Shown one piece after another: positions 13,126 to 24,739 of a stretch of 64,000 bases of DNA. The translations under genes were made by a program, and so were the position numbers. Numbering within the stretch: position 1 is the stretch's first letter; the number at the start of each line of letters is the position of its first letter. Location: positions 17,152,501 through 17,216,500 of the forward strand of contig CM066916.1 in NCBI GenBank assembly GCA_033964015.1. Reading direction: 5' to 3'. The notes beneath the pieces are model-generated. The model did no database searches. It was not told the origin of the DNA and saw only the letters and a list, made by a program, of their open reading frames with translations. The stretch comes from Scolanthus callimorphus. Its lineage: Eukaryota; Cnidaria; Anthozoa; Actiniaria; Edwardsiidae.

Positions 13126-13905
13126 TCTTAGTTGATGTGAAAGAAAGTGAGTTCACACATATAAAAGTGACATACTGAAATACCAAGCCTTTAGAATAAA
13201 CATTGAATTGTAGTTGTACCTGGAACTATTATAGCAAACACACTGCGTTTTTGTTTGCGGCCCAAAATCTTGAGTTTGGTAAATTCTAGTAACGAGTTTA
13301 TACGTCCAAAAACTTCATTCTTTTAGCTTTAAAATGATACCAAAGTCGGCTTTTTAGGTTTAAATGCGAACCGGTACGACTTTTTGTCCGTGGACTCTCC
13401 AACCTACATTTATACCTTAAAGTTAAAAGAAAAAGGAATCTATCCCTGATCTCTTGGTCACTGTTTCTTACAATGGAATCCGAAAAAGATGTCAAGGCCA
13501 TGTCCGTGAGTGAAGTAAGCGCTTTATAGCAGCTCATTTCGACGACGAAGTGGCGCAGAATTTCGAAGTTAAGCTTAAGTTTTCCTGTAAAAAGCAACAA
13601 TATATCTTGCTTCTGATAAGGCTAACGACTTCATCGAACTCAGAATACTTTTGAAGGATCAATTTTGCACATACCGGAAAAAACTGAAGAGATTGAAGTA
13701 GAATATGGTAGTGATCGATTCTCATTTAAACGACATTCCCGCCAAAACTCGTTCATTTTTCTTTACCCGCCAAATAAGACTTATGTGCAGTATCTACATG
13801 AAAAAAACACAAAATAAGGTTACATGTTTGTTTTAAACATGATTTCATTGACATTGTTTGTAAAAAGTTGGCTTAATTTAATGAATTTTGTTACATTTGT
13901 TTCAG

Positions 13906-14099
13906 ACCAAGACATAGATGGTTCTACACTGTTCTTGCTTAGTCAGACTGGCACTTCAGAGCAATTGGAAGCTTGTGGTTTATTAACGGTTGGGGCACAA
14001 CTGCGACTACGTCAAATTATTGAAGTTTGCCCATCTGCCAGCTTGGATAGTGCACCTTTATTCAGGCAAGGAAAAGCAACTGGACATAAGTCAAAATGA
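13906..14099 (+). CDS. Terminal exon with SAM-like domain half
   Basis: After a good acceptor (ttacatttgtttcag) the exon reads (N)QDIDGSTLFLLSQTG, then LGLLTVGAQLRLRQII-type residues (EACGLLTVGAQLRLRQII), and stops at 14097-14099 after GHKSK. The Asp-Gly-x-x-Leu, Leu-x-x-x-Gly and Leu-Arg-x-x-Ile spacing matches the second half of sterile alpha motif (SAM) domains, which mediate protein-protein interaction. The first half would sit in an upstream exon that I could not identify. A poly(A) signal follows 12 nt after the stop. It may be an isolated exon of a retained or decayed gene. The partner exons are unknown. Confidence 0.5.
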
Positions 14100-14110
14100 T
14101 GTCCGATGTA

Positions 14111-14116
14111 AATAAA
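14111..14116 (+). terminator. Poly(A) signal AATAAA after SAM-like exon
   Basis: AATAAA 12 nt downstream of the TGA of the SAM-like exon, in keeping with a transcript end. The hexamer is common by chance in AT-rich DNA, so only its position supports it. Confidence 0.4.
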
Positions 14117-15208
14117 CAAGTCTACAAAATCATGTGAGTGAGCCTGTTTGAGTTTCCTTGCCCTTTGTGTCCTTATACTAGGCCCGTAGCAGGGGGAGGG
14201 GCTAGGGGCGCAACCCCCCCCCCCCCCCCCCCCAATGGTTGTGATAATATACATATTTTTCTCACTTGAAAATTTTGAACTGAGCGCAAATTCGCGCATC
14301 GGCGACTGAGTTGGTGTAAAGATGTTTATCCATTCAACTGTGCATAAATAATTAATAATGAAATTAAATAAAACTTCAAGGGCAAATTCAGCGCACACAG
14401 CATACAATAACACCTCAACTCAGTATGAAAGTCTACTCAAACGTAAATCCGTAGCTAGTAGCCAAAGTTAGTGTTATCATTTCCCTAGTGAACATTGTTA
14501 GGCCTTTTCACGTAAGGCCCCCAAATATTTTTGATCTTGCTACGGGCCTTGCTACGGGACATTCTTTCAGGATTTTTTATGCAAGTTAAGCACTTAACAC
14601 TTATTTACTGGGACCTACGAAATCATACTGCTTTCCTGAGGTTCCAGTAAATAAGTGTTTTATTATCATACCAAGTGTCAAAGGGAACAAAACAAAAACA
14701 AAGGAATTAAGAAGAATTTTTTATGTGAATGAATTGTGCACAAGCGTATGCAAATGTGGTGGATTTTGGTTTCTGGGAAACAGTCAAATTTCTTTGTGTG
14801 CACATGTTACGCTCTCGACCAATAAGATACTAGAAAAAGTGAACTTTGACACTTGGTATATAATAACAAATATTAGTCAAATCAGACTAGTGGTCTATTG
14901 TCAATGCTGTGTTCTGATTGGTTGAGCTACAAGTAGGCTATAAGTTATAGCCTACTAGTAGCGAAAAGTTTTGGATTTGAAAGCCAGAAAATGGCAAATG
15001 ACCAGACCAGAAATCGTTTTTCGCTATACAAATTGACCTACTAGTGTGATTGTTACGGCTCGAGGAATAGTTGTTAAATATCCTATCGCGGTCAATTATT
15101 ATTTCCTTGCATTCAACGGTTATACTAGTTCATATAGATATTTGCAAAAAGCACAATTGAAATGAATAACAATAAGTATGTAACTAATCAATGGAATTTT
15201 GTTTTAAA
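14117..15208. other. Intergenic, no gene recognised
   Basis: Contains a run of C (about 14215-14233) with an element-like context (cccgtagcagggggagg). The flanking phrases ggcccgtagcagg and gctacgggcc (about 14181-14550) are inverted relative to each other, suggesting a decayed inverted-repeat element. The phrase aagtgttaagt/acttaacactt near 14590 also has palindromic character. No coding sequence seen. Confidence 0.4.
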
Positions 15209-17229
15209 GGAAGAAAACGGTACGCTCAGCAGCAATCAAAGCTTTCCGGGAAACAACATACCAAATTTCAAGGTCAACGAAGAAGCAAAAAAAAAAGTGA
15301 ACTGGTTGATTCACTAATTGATGAGTGCAGCCATGAGCCTGCAGGCTTTCGGAGAGCTGGGATAAAGCGTCATATATTAGATGTGCTAGCAGAAAGAAAG
15401 AGACTGCAAAAAAGGGCGCAACTATGATCTGGTAATAAATTAATGGATGTGCATACCTTTCAGGGTTCAAAATAATTTGTCAAAATTATCTGTTTTAAAA
15501 TTTTAGCACTAGTACTAAAAATGCCTGCACAAAAACGGAGGCAGATAATATCCAGTGCACTTGACAAGATGCGGAAATCATTATACGCATCACAGAGCAA
15601 TCAGGACCTTCCACAAAATTGCTGCACAATTTTGCAATCGATTTTGGGCATTTTCGCAAACAATTTGATTCATGTTTCCACACATTTTCAAGTTTGTTAA
15701 ACCATGTTTATTTGGTTGTTATATTTTGAACTAGAAATGGCCAGCAAAGTCAGCTATCACCGGCAGCCAGCTATCACCGGCAGCTGGCTGCTATTTCAAT
15801 CCTGCCTTTTATATTTTATTCACATAAATTTCAGAAAACAAAATCATTGCAGAATTATAGGAGGCTTGCTGCTAAGATATTATTATTCCATTGAGTCTTT
15901 ATTTGTGTGCGTAAGTCTTAAGTTCCCAATTTTTTGCTGTCTAGTTTTTCTTGAATGACCTACTGTACTGGTGTGCAGTAACTAAGCTATTCTTCTTAAA
16001 CGTGTACAAAAAATTAGTTTTATAGCCTGACAATAGAACAAAGAAAAGAAAACTTGATGAGTCTTCAGCAGGCAACAGTTCATCGTCATCAATTGTTAGT
16101 GATCAGGAGTCCTCCGTCTCTTCACCTGGCTTGTCCTCAGCACCATCTACTCCAAGAACCCTCATTCTAGGATCAGAAAATGATGAACTACCATTGCCAA
16201 CATTTGACAAGAGCAGCTCCCCTGAAAATGTTAATAATGCACAGGGCCCAGCTGATGAACAAGATGACTTTAGTGAAAGTGATCATGAAAACAATACACA
16301 GATACAAACGAAGGAGGTTGCAAAAAAAAGTACAACAGGGAAGAGCAGATGACAGCAAAATCAAACTAACAGGTAATTTTTAGCAATGCAAAATACTAAA
16401 TATTTAAGTGCAACTATCATAATACGTTTAGACACCTAAGCAAGTCAAGCACTTAATTAGGGGTTCATTAGAGTATCAGTTTTGTTTTTATGATTTCAAA
16501 TGACATTTTTTGGATTCTGGCTCATATTTCATTATACAGTACATGAAGAATAGTAGCATTAAAAGTAGCATTATAATGAGATGATCTGTATAGGTAAAAG
16601 AAAGAAACAACAAACATTGAACATCATAATTATTTTGAATTATAAAAGAAAACGTGTGGAAGAAAGTTGTTTTTTTGCACTCAAGAATTTGTGAGTGAAT
16701 TTATACTTTCAAAAGCCTGTTTAGGTAGTGAAAACGTTTCTGTAATAGCAATGATCATTATTTTCCTTTATAGACATCCAGAAATCATCATTAAAATGCT
16801 ATATTGAGGAGTCTGCTTTTTGGGGCTGTGAATGGAAATGAGCTAAAACCTAAACAATGAACATTACCATATTCTCTTAAAAATAGTGCAATATTTTCGC
16901 TGGTCACTGATTCTCGTTTTTGTTCTGTTGCATGTACGGATTATCAACATTAAGTGTACTCTTGCCTACTGTACCTGCAGTAAAAACGGACAATAATTTA
17001 TTTTTTTCTTCAAGCAAAATCTGCTGGAGTGGTTATCTGTGAAGCGTTCAAAGCAATCAAGTTGAGTGATGTTACAAGAAGCCAACTCTACTCAGCAGCT
17101 AAAAACTTGGGTGTTGCCAAACAGGATAAGAAAGACAAGGCCAGTCTTGTCATACTTGTAGCTAGTAACCTGTACAAACAAGGATATGTTCAAATTGATG
17201 ACATAAACAACATTTTCGTTGAACTGTGA
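15209..17229 (+). CDS. Three-exon basic protein of unknown function
   Basis: Exons about 15209-15430, 16026-16372 and 17015-17229 are bounded by consensus sites. Exon 2 to exon 3 joins in phase 1 (LTG plus CA to give an Ala codon). Exon 1 is strongly basic (RKRYAQQQSKLSGKQHTKFQ) and ends near LAERKRLQK. Exon 2 is a Ser/Pro-rich, probably disordered linker beginning DNRTKKRKLDESSAG, with a possible nuclear localisation signal. Exon 3 is a compact C-terminal domain (LSDVTRSQLYSAAKNLGVAK ... ASNLYKQGYVQIDDI) ending at a TGA. Exon 2 needs a one-base adjustment in an A8 run (16321-16328) to reach its donor in frame, and exon 1 has a similar problem in an A6 run. No known family recognised. A nuclear role is only a guess from composition. 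Confidence 0.5.
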
Positions 17230-17339
17230 AAATGATAAAAACATTCTAATTGTAGAGATTGCATCATCGTTAGTTCAGGTGTTACACAATAGCCTGTGAA
17301 ACAGCACTCAATGTAGTGAAGTCAGATTATCTGAACAGC

Positions 17340-17840
17340 ATTTAAAGCAATCAAGTTGAGGATGTTCCAAGAAGCCAACTCTACTCAGCAGTTAAAAACT
17401 TGGGTGCCAAACAGGATAAGAAAGACAAGGCCAGTCTTACTTGTAGCTACTAACCTGTACAAACAAGGATATGTTCAAAGTGATGACATAAACAACATTT
17501 CTCGTTCAACAGTGGAAAGCATTATAATTGTAGAGATCTGCATCATTGTTGAGTTCAGTTTGTTACAACAATAGCCTGTGAAACAGCACTCGGCGTAGTA
17601 GAGTGGTGTACAGGTTGAGTGATGTTCTAAGAAGCCAACTCTACTCAGCAGCTAAAAGCTTATGGGTTGCCAAACAGGATAAAAAACAAGGCCCAGTCTT
17701 TGTCTTACTTGTAGCTACTAACCTGAAGAAACAAGGATATATATGGTCAAATTTGTGACATAAACAACATTTCTCGTTCAACAGTTAAAATCATATTAAG
17801 TAACCATTCTAATTGTACAGATTGCATCAGTACAAGGAAA
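17340..17840 (+). pseudogene. Two decayed tandem copies of the preceding last exon
   Basis: The block starting gcattcaaagcaatcaagtt in the functional-looking exon (17043) recurs at 17340 and, without its start, at 17612. Each copy repeats aagaagccaactctactcagc and the aacaacattt...cgttcaac end, and continues into the shared 3' flank (gcctgtgaaacagcactc). Copies 2 and 3 have deletions and frame changes, so they probably do not encode protein. Confidence 0.8.
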
Positions 17841-18323
17841 CAGATAATTTAATGTTATGGATTGCACCAAAGCTTGATTATCATAGGGCCAATAAATAAT
17901 TGTTTCTTCAGTAGCACATTGTGCCAAAGTTTCATTCCTTTAAGGAACTAGCACACAAACTTTTCTGAGGCTTGATTGTATATTATAATCATAATACTAT
18001 TGTATTCATGGTTTATCATTAACAATAACGTGTTGCTGTCAAATGCCATGCATGCTTTTTTTTACAACATCATGTTATGATAAACCGATAATGGCTTATT
18101 CAATATCATTGATTTCTATTGCAATTTTAAGTAAAACCATACATGGTTTATCTTCATCCTGTTAATGGTTTTATGGAACAAGCCATTATTGTTAAAAAAA
18201 AAAACATTAATGGGTATTGTTCGCCAATCCCATTAATGTGATTATCAATGGTTTACCATCAATTACCATTTTCCTGTGGTATCTCGGATGTCCCCTGTGG
18301 GCCACCGTGATTTTTAGTTAGCT
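17841..18323. other. AT-rich spacer with palindromic ATTAATGG motifs
   Basis: Repeated ccattaatg/cattaatgg and ggtttatcatt words occur in both orientations. The clearest hairpin has 10-bp perfect arms at 18205-18214 and 18229-18238 with a 14-nt loop. This is probably a small decayed inverted-repeat element. No gene seen. Confidence 0.5.
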
Positions 18324-20210
18324 GTGAGAGTCAATTTAAGAACTCGTATTGTTCGGCAACTTCATCAATCGAAATCGAACTCAAACTTAGAACTCGAATA
18401 TTCGATATCTCCCATTCCTCCGCGTATAACGCTCATTGAGGAACTCGCATCTTGTATGTCCCCAGTAGGAAGGCCATCAATAGAAGTAAAAGGTGGGAAT
18501 TCACTGGTTCACTAACAGTCGGCGACGATGTAATCCCAGAAGAGCTCTTTTTGTTTGCCATCCAAGGAACAAAACGAGGCAGGCTGAGCAAAGAGAAGAC
18601 AGAGGATGCCAAAAAGCGCGCTGAGTTTCTGCCAATCAGCAGTGTGCCATACTGACAGGCAGTGCAACAACAAGAGCAAAACGCTGAACCTTTCGCGGGA
18701 GATGCCACAGCAGTTAGCTGTAGGAGTAGCGGTTCATCAAGCTACACGGATCAAAGATCCTGTCAATATGCTTCACGGTTTTGGAATGTCCGTTGAGTAT
18801 AACCGAGTAATGAGAGTAGAGGCTCAAATAGAAGCAACTGTTCTACACCGCGTGGAAGAAAACGGAGGCATATACATTCCGCCTGATATTGTCAAGGGGA
18901 GCATGTATTTTTCGCAGTGGATAACGTCGATTTTGCAGGAGACACTTATGATGGACAGCGCACTCTTCATGGTACTGCCATGGCCATTCACCAGAGAAAG
19001 GAAGCGCAAGACGCTACGCAGGAGCGGTAGGTAAAACATAGAATAATGTCATAACATTTTTTCTTGTTTAGTGCACCAATTGACATATACACATCCGTTT
19101 AACGAGTAAAAAGCTTGGTGTGTATATATATTGCTAGTAGGCAATCATAGAAGGAATATATATTTTTTAATTTGAAGGCTCGTTGACACAAAAGATCAGA
19201 GCCGCTCAGTTCAAAGCCTACCGGATACTGTCACAGCCTTGGTGGAATGCCCTAGCCCAAGCAAACGAGTAAAAAGCTCGGTGTGTATATATATTGCTAG
19301 TAGGCAATCATAGAAGGAATATATATTTTTTTAATTTGAAGGTCCGTTGACACAAAAGATCAGAGCCGCTCAGTTCAAAGCCTACCGGATACTGTCACAG
19401 CCTTGATGGAATGCCTTAGCCCAAGCAAACAACCCCCGAGTCCAGTATATCCAAGAAACGGACTGTTTGCCGCTAATGCCCTTCCAATCATCGTGCGCCG
19501 ACAAGACTTCTCCTGGCTGTTAACGCGCACATTTACCAAGTACCAGCAGAACAACAAGATCAGGCGATTCCAGATGAAGCAGAGACGACTCACAGTAACC
19601 CGACAATTCCAGTGTGGTCCGCCTATAGTTCTCTTATCAGCGAACCAATGCACACCACTAAAGTAGGAACGCCACCGCTCTTAGCTGCGCCAGCTCATGA
19701 GTGGTCGACTATTTTGACGATTTTTATGCAAGCACAGAAGATTTCTGCAAGCGTTGTTGGCTGCAGTCGAAAAACAGTCATATCCCTTGATATGGGGTTG
19801 TATCAGCCGGCTAAAAAGCTACCGATGGCGTGTGAGGACCTACAACACCTCATTCTAAGGCCGGGGGAGTTACATACAGTAATGGCACAGTTGCGCACTA
19901 TTGGGGCATTTATAGAAGACAGTGGAATCGACATGAGCTGGATAGAAACAGATATCAACAGTAAAGCGGATACTAGACAGCAATCACTCAGAGGTGAAGC
20001 GGCACATTTGGCCACCAACCAAGCATCGTCACCCTTTATCAGGATGCCTCCTTTACCAGCACTCAAACAAACCAACAGGCCTTCGAAGAAATCTGGCCAA
20101 GGCATGCACCCAGCGCCAAATGAGGAACTGAAGATAGCGAACGAAGCCCTTCTAAGAGTCATAGAGGAACAGAGTCACAAGACAGTTGAACATGCCCATG
20201 CAGAAGGTAA
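18324..20210 (+). pseudogene. Decayed multicopy cnidarian family protein
   Basis: Three coding blocks in different frames: 18324-18655 (LDNDE-like start, ENDRFLFAIQGTK-type residues), 18606-19030 (AVGVAVHQATRIKDPVNMLH, then NGGIYIPPDIV) and about 19357-20205 (PPLLAAPAHEWSTIL, then KTVISLDMGLYQPAKKL). From memory these motifs resemble a large uncharacterised protein family abundant in corals and hydra, whose members often end in a CxC cysteine-rich stretch. That is recollection, not a search. Frame changes around 18650 and 19600 and a duplicated acceptor region (19101-19432) suggest decay. A donor (aag|gtaaag) occurs near 20207. A remnant of what may be the same or a related family lies at 45203-46310 on the other strand. 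Confidence 0.45.
19101..19432 (+). repeat. 163-bp tandem duplication across an intron-exon border
   Basis: Two near-identical copies, 19101-19263 and 19264-19432, each run from aacgagtaaaaagct through tatatattgctagtaggcaa to the coding phrase cagagccgctcagttcaaag and tggaatgcc. Copy 1 reads ccttggtggaatgcc where copy 2 reads ccttgatggaatgcc. The unit includes the putative acceptor (ttgaag) and the first part of the next exon, so a transcript could use either acceptor. Confidence 0.9.
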
Positions 20211-20269
20211 AGCGTTGTGTTCAAATAACCACGTGATGCACCAATGCGTAATCAGATCAGCTATTACCG

Positions 20270-20755
20270 TATTTCCTCAATTGAACGCACAGTGCGTTTA
20301 TTTCATATTCGCCCCCCTGGAGGGTGCGTTATTCAAAGGTGTGTGTTTATTCAAGGGAGTGCGTTTATTTCAAAAATGGAAAATACAAGATGCAGTCACT
20401 TGGCTTCCCTTGCGAGACATGTCGCGACAGAAGCCAATTCATTCTAATAGGCAAAACTGATTGGCTCACGTGGTTTTTTGAATACACAGATAACCTCAAC
20501 TGCCAAAAAAAGTTTTGAACGCGCTGGGTCGCGTGTTACCTGAAACAGCTGTAAATCACCCCACTGGTGTACTGTGTTTTTTATTTACAAACGTTCAAAA
20601 AGCTTATGAAATAGTAGAGATACGGGTGGAGAGGGGGTTGCATTTATTCGAGGGTGTGCGTCATTTCAAATTCGTCCTCTGGTGGTGCGTTTATTCGAGG
20701 GTAAGCGCTTATTTGGTGATGTGCGTTTAATGGAAGATATACGGTATCCCATTTA
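20270..20755. repeat. Interspersed repeat with GTGCGTTTATTC words
   Basis: Repeated words such as gtgcgtttatttca, gtgtttattcaagg and gcatttattcgagggtg occur across the segment. The inner phrase taaatcaccccactggtgta...cgttcaaaaagct (20551-20608) matches 25248-25298 (taaatcacaccgctggtgta...cgttcaaaaagct). It is an interspersed element shared with the 24.65-25.35 kb region. Confidence 0.65.
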
Positions 20756-21335
20756 CTAGTCTCCCGTGCAGCACGTTCTTACTTTCGGTCAAAATTAATA
20801 CTCCCTCCATTTAAAAGGTTTTGGAAACGGTTGTTGTTGTAATTTCGATCTTGGACGCAAAAAATATTGAAAAATGCGTGACGTTCTTTTTGTGATGTAA
20901 GTCAGGGTTTGGCCCCTTTTCGCACTACCAAATGTTCACCAGAACACAAAGGATTTCAACGGTTTTACAAAAACAAAACAAAAGAGATTGGCCAATATTT
21001 GGTATAGTGCAAACAGGCCCTTATTGTCACTGTATTAACACATATCTTATTCTCCTTACTTTGCTATTTTTGTTAACTACCACAAATTCTTCTTTTCCGT
21101 CCTTGTGTGTGTGTTGTAGTTTTTGTGTTCTTGATTTTGTTGTGTCGCTGGGTTATTTTTCTTTCTCTTTAGTATATTAAGATGTAATTTGCAATAATTA
21201 AAACTCACCCCACCTCGATCAGCTACGCTATTTGTGGGGTGAGTTATTCATGCAATATTTCTAAGAAGTAAATAAAATTGAATTGAATTGTTGTGAAGAT
21301 TCATCTATACGGGTTATGCAATAAATCGAATAAAC
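20756..21335. other. Intergenic, no gene recognised
   Basis: AT-rich sequence with a C/T-rich stretch (21060-21180). A short inverted pair, cacccca at about 21207 and tggggtgag at about 21235, flanks the word ctacgctatttg. No coding signal seen. Confidence 0.4.
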
Positions 21336-21339
21336 TTTG

Positions 21340-21625
21340 CACTTGAAGATAAGAACTAACGAGCACCAGCACAAGAGCAGAAAGACCAGCTCAGAGGTGG
21401 CCCGGCACGTATATGTTGATTGCCCAGGCCATTCCATCTGCGGTGTTCAAGTAACTGATAGAGAACCGCGGCGGTTTGAGAGAGGCGTGCGAGAGGCCGC
21501 GCACATCCGTATAAACAAGTCGGATCTCAACAGGGATGGGGGGGCGACATCGGTTGCCCCACCTATGGGACAACCTACTGTGGTCACGTGGCTCCAAAGC
21601 CCGTGACTGCAGTAGAGCATAAACA
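21340..21625 (+). mobile_element. Penelope-like element C-terminal fragment
   Basis: The frame RTNEHQHKSRKTSSEVARHV ... DREPRRFERGVREAAHIR ... SDLNRDGG matches the pattern (H-x-x-x-x-G/C-H, then ReP-RR-E-x-x-x-H-I, then N-R-D-G-G) seen at the C-terminal end of GIY-YIG-containing Penelope-like retroelement and related polyproteins. A G7 run at 21537-21543 shifts the frame. Removing one base would continue as RHRLPHLWDNLL. The reverse transcriptase part is absent, so this is a short dead fragment. Confidence 0.5.
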
Positions 21626-21846
21626 TGGCTCATTACTGTACTCAAGACTTAAGTCTGAGTCGAAAGCTTAGGTGAGTCTTTCTCCCATATACGATGAATC
21701 AAAAGTTCAAAGTTTATTCGATGAATTGAATTGAACTTGATTTATGGTGCTAAACAACCCCTGTTAAACACGTACAGAATTTTTATTGATCAGATTGATA
21801 ATCTGTCATCCGTGCAATTCAACCACTTTGAATTCTAATTCTTTCA

Positions 21847-23330
21847 GGTGTCAAAGCAGTTGTCAATAAGTCGTTTGAAGACGGAAACATAAAAGAGTGG
21901 CAGGAGAAACTGGTAGGGTTGGGTGCTGATGGTGCGTCTGTAGATCTGGGGGAAAAAAGGTGGTGAGAAAGTCTGTGCCACATCTAGTTGATATCCATTG
22001 CCTTCCTCATCGATTGGAGCTTGTATTGCTGGAAATGCAGAGACGGTGCAGCTTGGTGAAGACAGTTTATAATGTTTTGCAACTGGTCTGGAAGACCTAT
22101 CACTACAGCCCCAAAAGCATGAGAGAGCTGGAAGGTATCGCAAAAGAGTTTGACATTAGTGTCCAGAAGCCATCCCAGGCTAGCGGTACAAGATGGCTCC
22201 CTCACGTCAGTAGAGCCTTGAAGTATTCATTGCTTCGCCAGCAGATAACACCTGTGGTCAATATGGGGCAGTGCTATGCCTTATGGAACACCTTAGTGCT
22301 ACATCGAAGAATGCTGATAGGAAGGGCCGGGCAAAGTTTGTTGCTGAAAAGCATCCAGTTTGCGGCCTTCTGTCACTTTTTAGCTGACATATTTGCTATA
22401 ATCGGGAAGTCTTACGATGCAGACATATTTAGCTGACATATTTGCTATAATCGGGGAGTCTTACGATGCAGAAAAACGATCTAATTCTCCCCGTTGCAGT
22501 GTCACTTCTTCGAGAGATTGTAGCAAACATCGAATCCCTCAAAGTGCGCCGTGTTACAAACGACCATCTGGCGCGCTTCAAGTATGCTCCAATTCGGACA
22601 CGCCAATGAATTGAAGTTTCAAGGGCATGCTTTGAAAGGCTCCATCGATGGCGTAGCTAAGAGAGGAAGCATTCATTCGAAGGATTCAATTCTCTCAAGC
22701 TTGAAGCAGTAACTTTATCCTTGGATGGAATAACTGCCAGGTTTGGTACGTACCTCGAAGACAACCAGCCTGATAAAGTTCTGCCCTCCAAGTATGGTGC
22801 CGCTGATGCTGTGAAAGACATGCTTGTATTCAATGTTGATGCCTGGCCGACGAACATCGAGGAAGTGCACAATTTTGGGTGCGAGAAAATTGAACGCCTG
22901 ACAAGTTGGTTTAAGGTCCTGATGGAGAAGGCAAACTGCAAAGTTGAGTTAATCCAGGATGAATGGAGCTCTCTGAAAGTTCTGGTCAACACTGCCTTCA
23001 AGGATAACGATTATGTTGAGCTTTGGAAAGTCTTTCTAAGAAAGAGTCCCTACAAGGAAGACTTCGAGAACATTCTGCATTTCGTCGAAATTTTGCTTGG
23101 CTTACCCATTTCAGCGGCTGAATGCGAACACGCCATTTCGTGTCAGAATTGCAACAAGAGCAACCTGAGAGTTAGCGTTTCTGCTTCAACTCTGGAGGAG
23201 CGTATTCGCATATCTGCTCAGGAGCCTCCCGTCGCCGAGTTTGATCCGGTTCCTACGGCAACAAGTGGCCGTCAAGGGACAAGGAAGCTGAGAGGCCACG
23301 ACGACCCCTACTTAAGGACGGTGCCTACAA
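21847..23330 (+). pseudogene. ZNF862-like hAT transposase, frame-broken
   Basis: Reads in order: GADGASVDLGEK (hAT catalytic-region style), PHLVDIHCLPHRLEL, SGTRWLPHVSRALK, then AFCHFLADIFAIIGK, then a 269-codon intact stretch (22721-23527) with WPTNIEEVHNFGCEKIERL and the hAT C-terminal dimerisation pattern (LPISAAECEHA ... SNLRVSVSASTLEERIRIS). It starts after an acceptor-like ttctttcag. Breaks: an A6 run at about 21953, frame loss around 22215-22330, and a 49-bp duplication at 22381-22479. hAT proteins of this kind are transposases or host proteins derived from them. This copy is not functional as it stands. Confidence 0.75.
22381..22479 (+). repeat. 49-bp tandem duplication inside the hAT remnant
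   Basis: tagctgacatatttgctata at 22381 is repeated at 22430, through cttacgatgcaga. The copies differ at one base (gggaag versus ggggag). The duplication shifts the frame because 49 is not a multiple of three. Confidence 0.95.
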
Positions 23331-24390
23331 AAACGAGTATTTTTTTCGCACTTAATGACTATGTGGAAATGAAAGGTAACGTGAAAGGCTATCGATTTCC
23401 GATAAAAAAAGGTAGGGTACCCACGCAAGTTTTCGAGATAACCCATCCCCAACACCCTAAAAAAGCAGAATTAGCGTTTTTTTTTAGAAATTACGAAAAA
23501 AATTTATTTTTTCTCGATAGTTTTATTTAAATTCTACTTTCGCTCGTAAAATCAGCAGCTGTTATTACATTTGTTGGATTCCATAACAAATAAATGTAAA
23601 TTTCGGCTTTTAAAGGTATTTTAGGGGTTAAAATGTTCTACAGAAGGCCCAAAATCTACCCTGACACCCGCTACTTTATGCGTTAAAAAATAGCCTCAGC
23701 ATATTTTTCGCACGTTAAAAAATTGCAAATACGCTGCGGAGGTTTCATATTTTCGATTGATGTAAAAAAATATAGGGGTAGCCACGCAATTTTTAGAACT
23801 ATCATGCATTTTAACAGCAGGTAGAATGGTTAAGTGACAAATCTGCGCACCCCTCCCCTGTGAGTAGAAATTGACATTCAAAATGGCGACTATTTAAGTA
23901 AGAGGGGAAAAGTGGAAAAATCAAGGTAACTACGTGGTACATTGACTAAAAATCATTTAAACATTAATTTTAGACAAAAATGTAGTATATTTGATTCCAC
24001 AATTAATAACAAGCAGGTTGAGATTATTGAAATTAGCAAGGCGAAGTTACGAAGTCAGGTTCTTTTTCAAACGATAACAACGACGTTTTGTCATTTACAA
24101 AGCGAGTCTTGTACAAACATTATTGAAGTGAAACTACATGTACGCCATATAACTTAAAGTATAAATCTACATTAAGTTTTCTGATTAATTGTGGTATTTT
24201 TTTGCGTAAAGATATCTAGACTTTTAGTATCAAACGGATGGCTACTTTTACTCAGAGAAAAATCCCGATATTTTTACTAAATGTAAACTTTTGTAGGATA
24301 TTTCCCAAAGAAAGTTCTAACTGAAGGTAATTCACAGAGAAAAACAAAGAAAAAAGAAGAAAAAGGAGAAAAAAGGAAAAAAAAAAACAC
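23331..24390. other. AT-rich repeat-like spacer
   Basis: The phrases ggtagggtacccacgcaa (about 23411) and taggggtagccacgcaa (about 23772) are related direct repeats followed by ttttcgagat / tttttagaac. Poly(A/T) tracts are frequent. No gene recognised. Confidence 0.45.
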
Positions 24391-24475
24391 GGCCCGAGTG
24401 AGTTCCGAACCTGGAGTACTTGCTGTCCGTCTAGCGCGCTAAGCACTTGCCCCATCGAAACATAGATGAAAATCT
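24340..24475 (-). mobile_element. tRNA-like SINE-type sequence
   Basis: On the minus strand, cgatggggcaagtgcttagcg (24452-24472) leads to a box-A-like TTAGCGCGCTAGACGG and, about 30 nt on, a box-B-like GGTTCGGAACTC, followed by a long T/C-rich tail at 24340-24390. That spacing resembles a tRNA-derived SINE or tRNA pseudogene. The acceptor stem does not close well, so I do not call a functional tRNA. Confidence 0.35.
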
Positions 24476-24739
24476 GGCAGAGAAAAATGCTACAAATACA
24501 GACATCCGTATAGAATGCGCGAGCAGGATGCGCAGTAGCAATTGTAGGCACCGACCTTAATAGGAAGTAGTTAGATACTAATTGTTTATCGAAAATCGCT
24601 ACTTTGAGACAATCCAGTCAACATTTCATGTGATGTTGGTGTTTTCCGAAATGTCCATGACATCGAAATACCGCATTTCCTCTGATTAACACATATTCGA
24701 GTTGGTGCGTTTATTTCAAAAAGAGAAAGTACTACCATG

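Noticed and set aside
24395..24472. Possible tRNA gene on the minus strand
   Set aside because: Box-A- and box-B-like words are present but the acceptor stem and anticodon arm do not fold cleanly, and a T/C-rich tail follows. SINE-like is the better reading.
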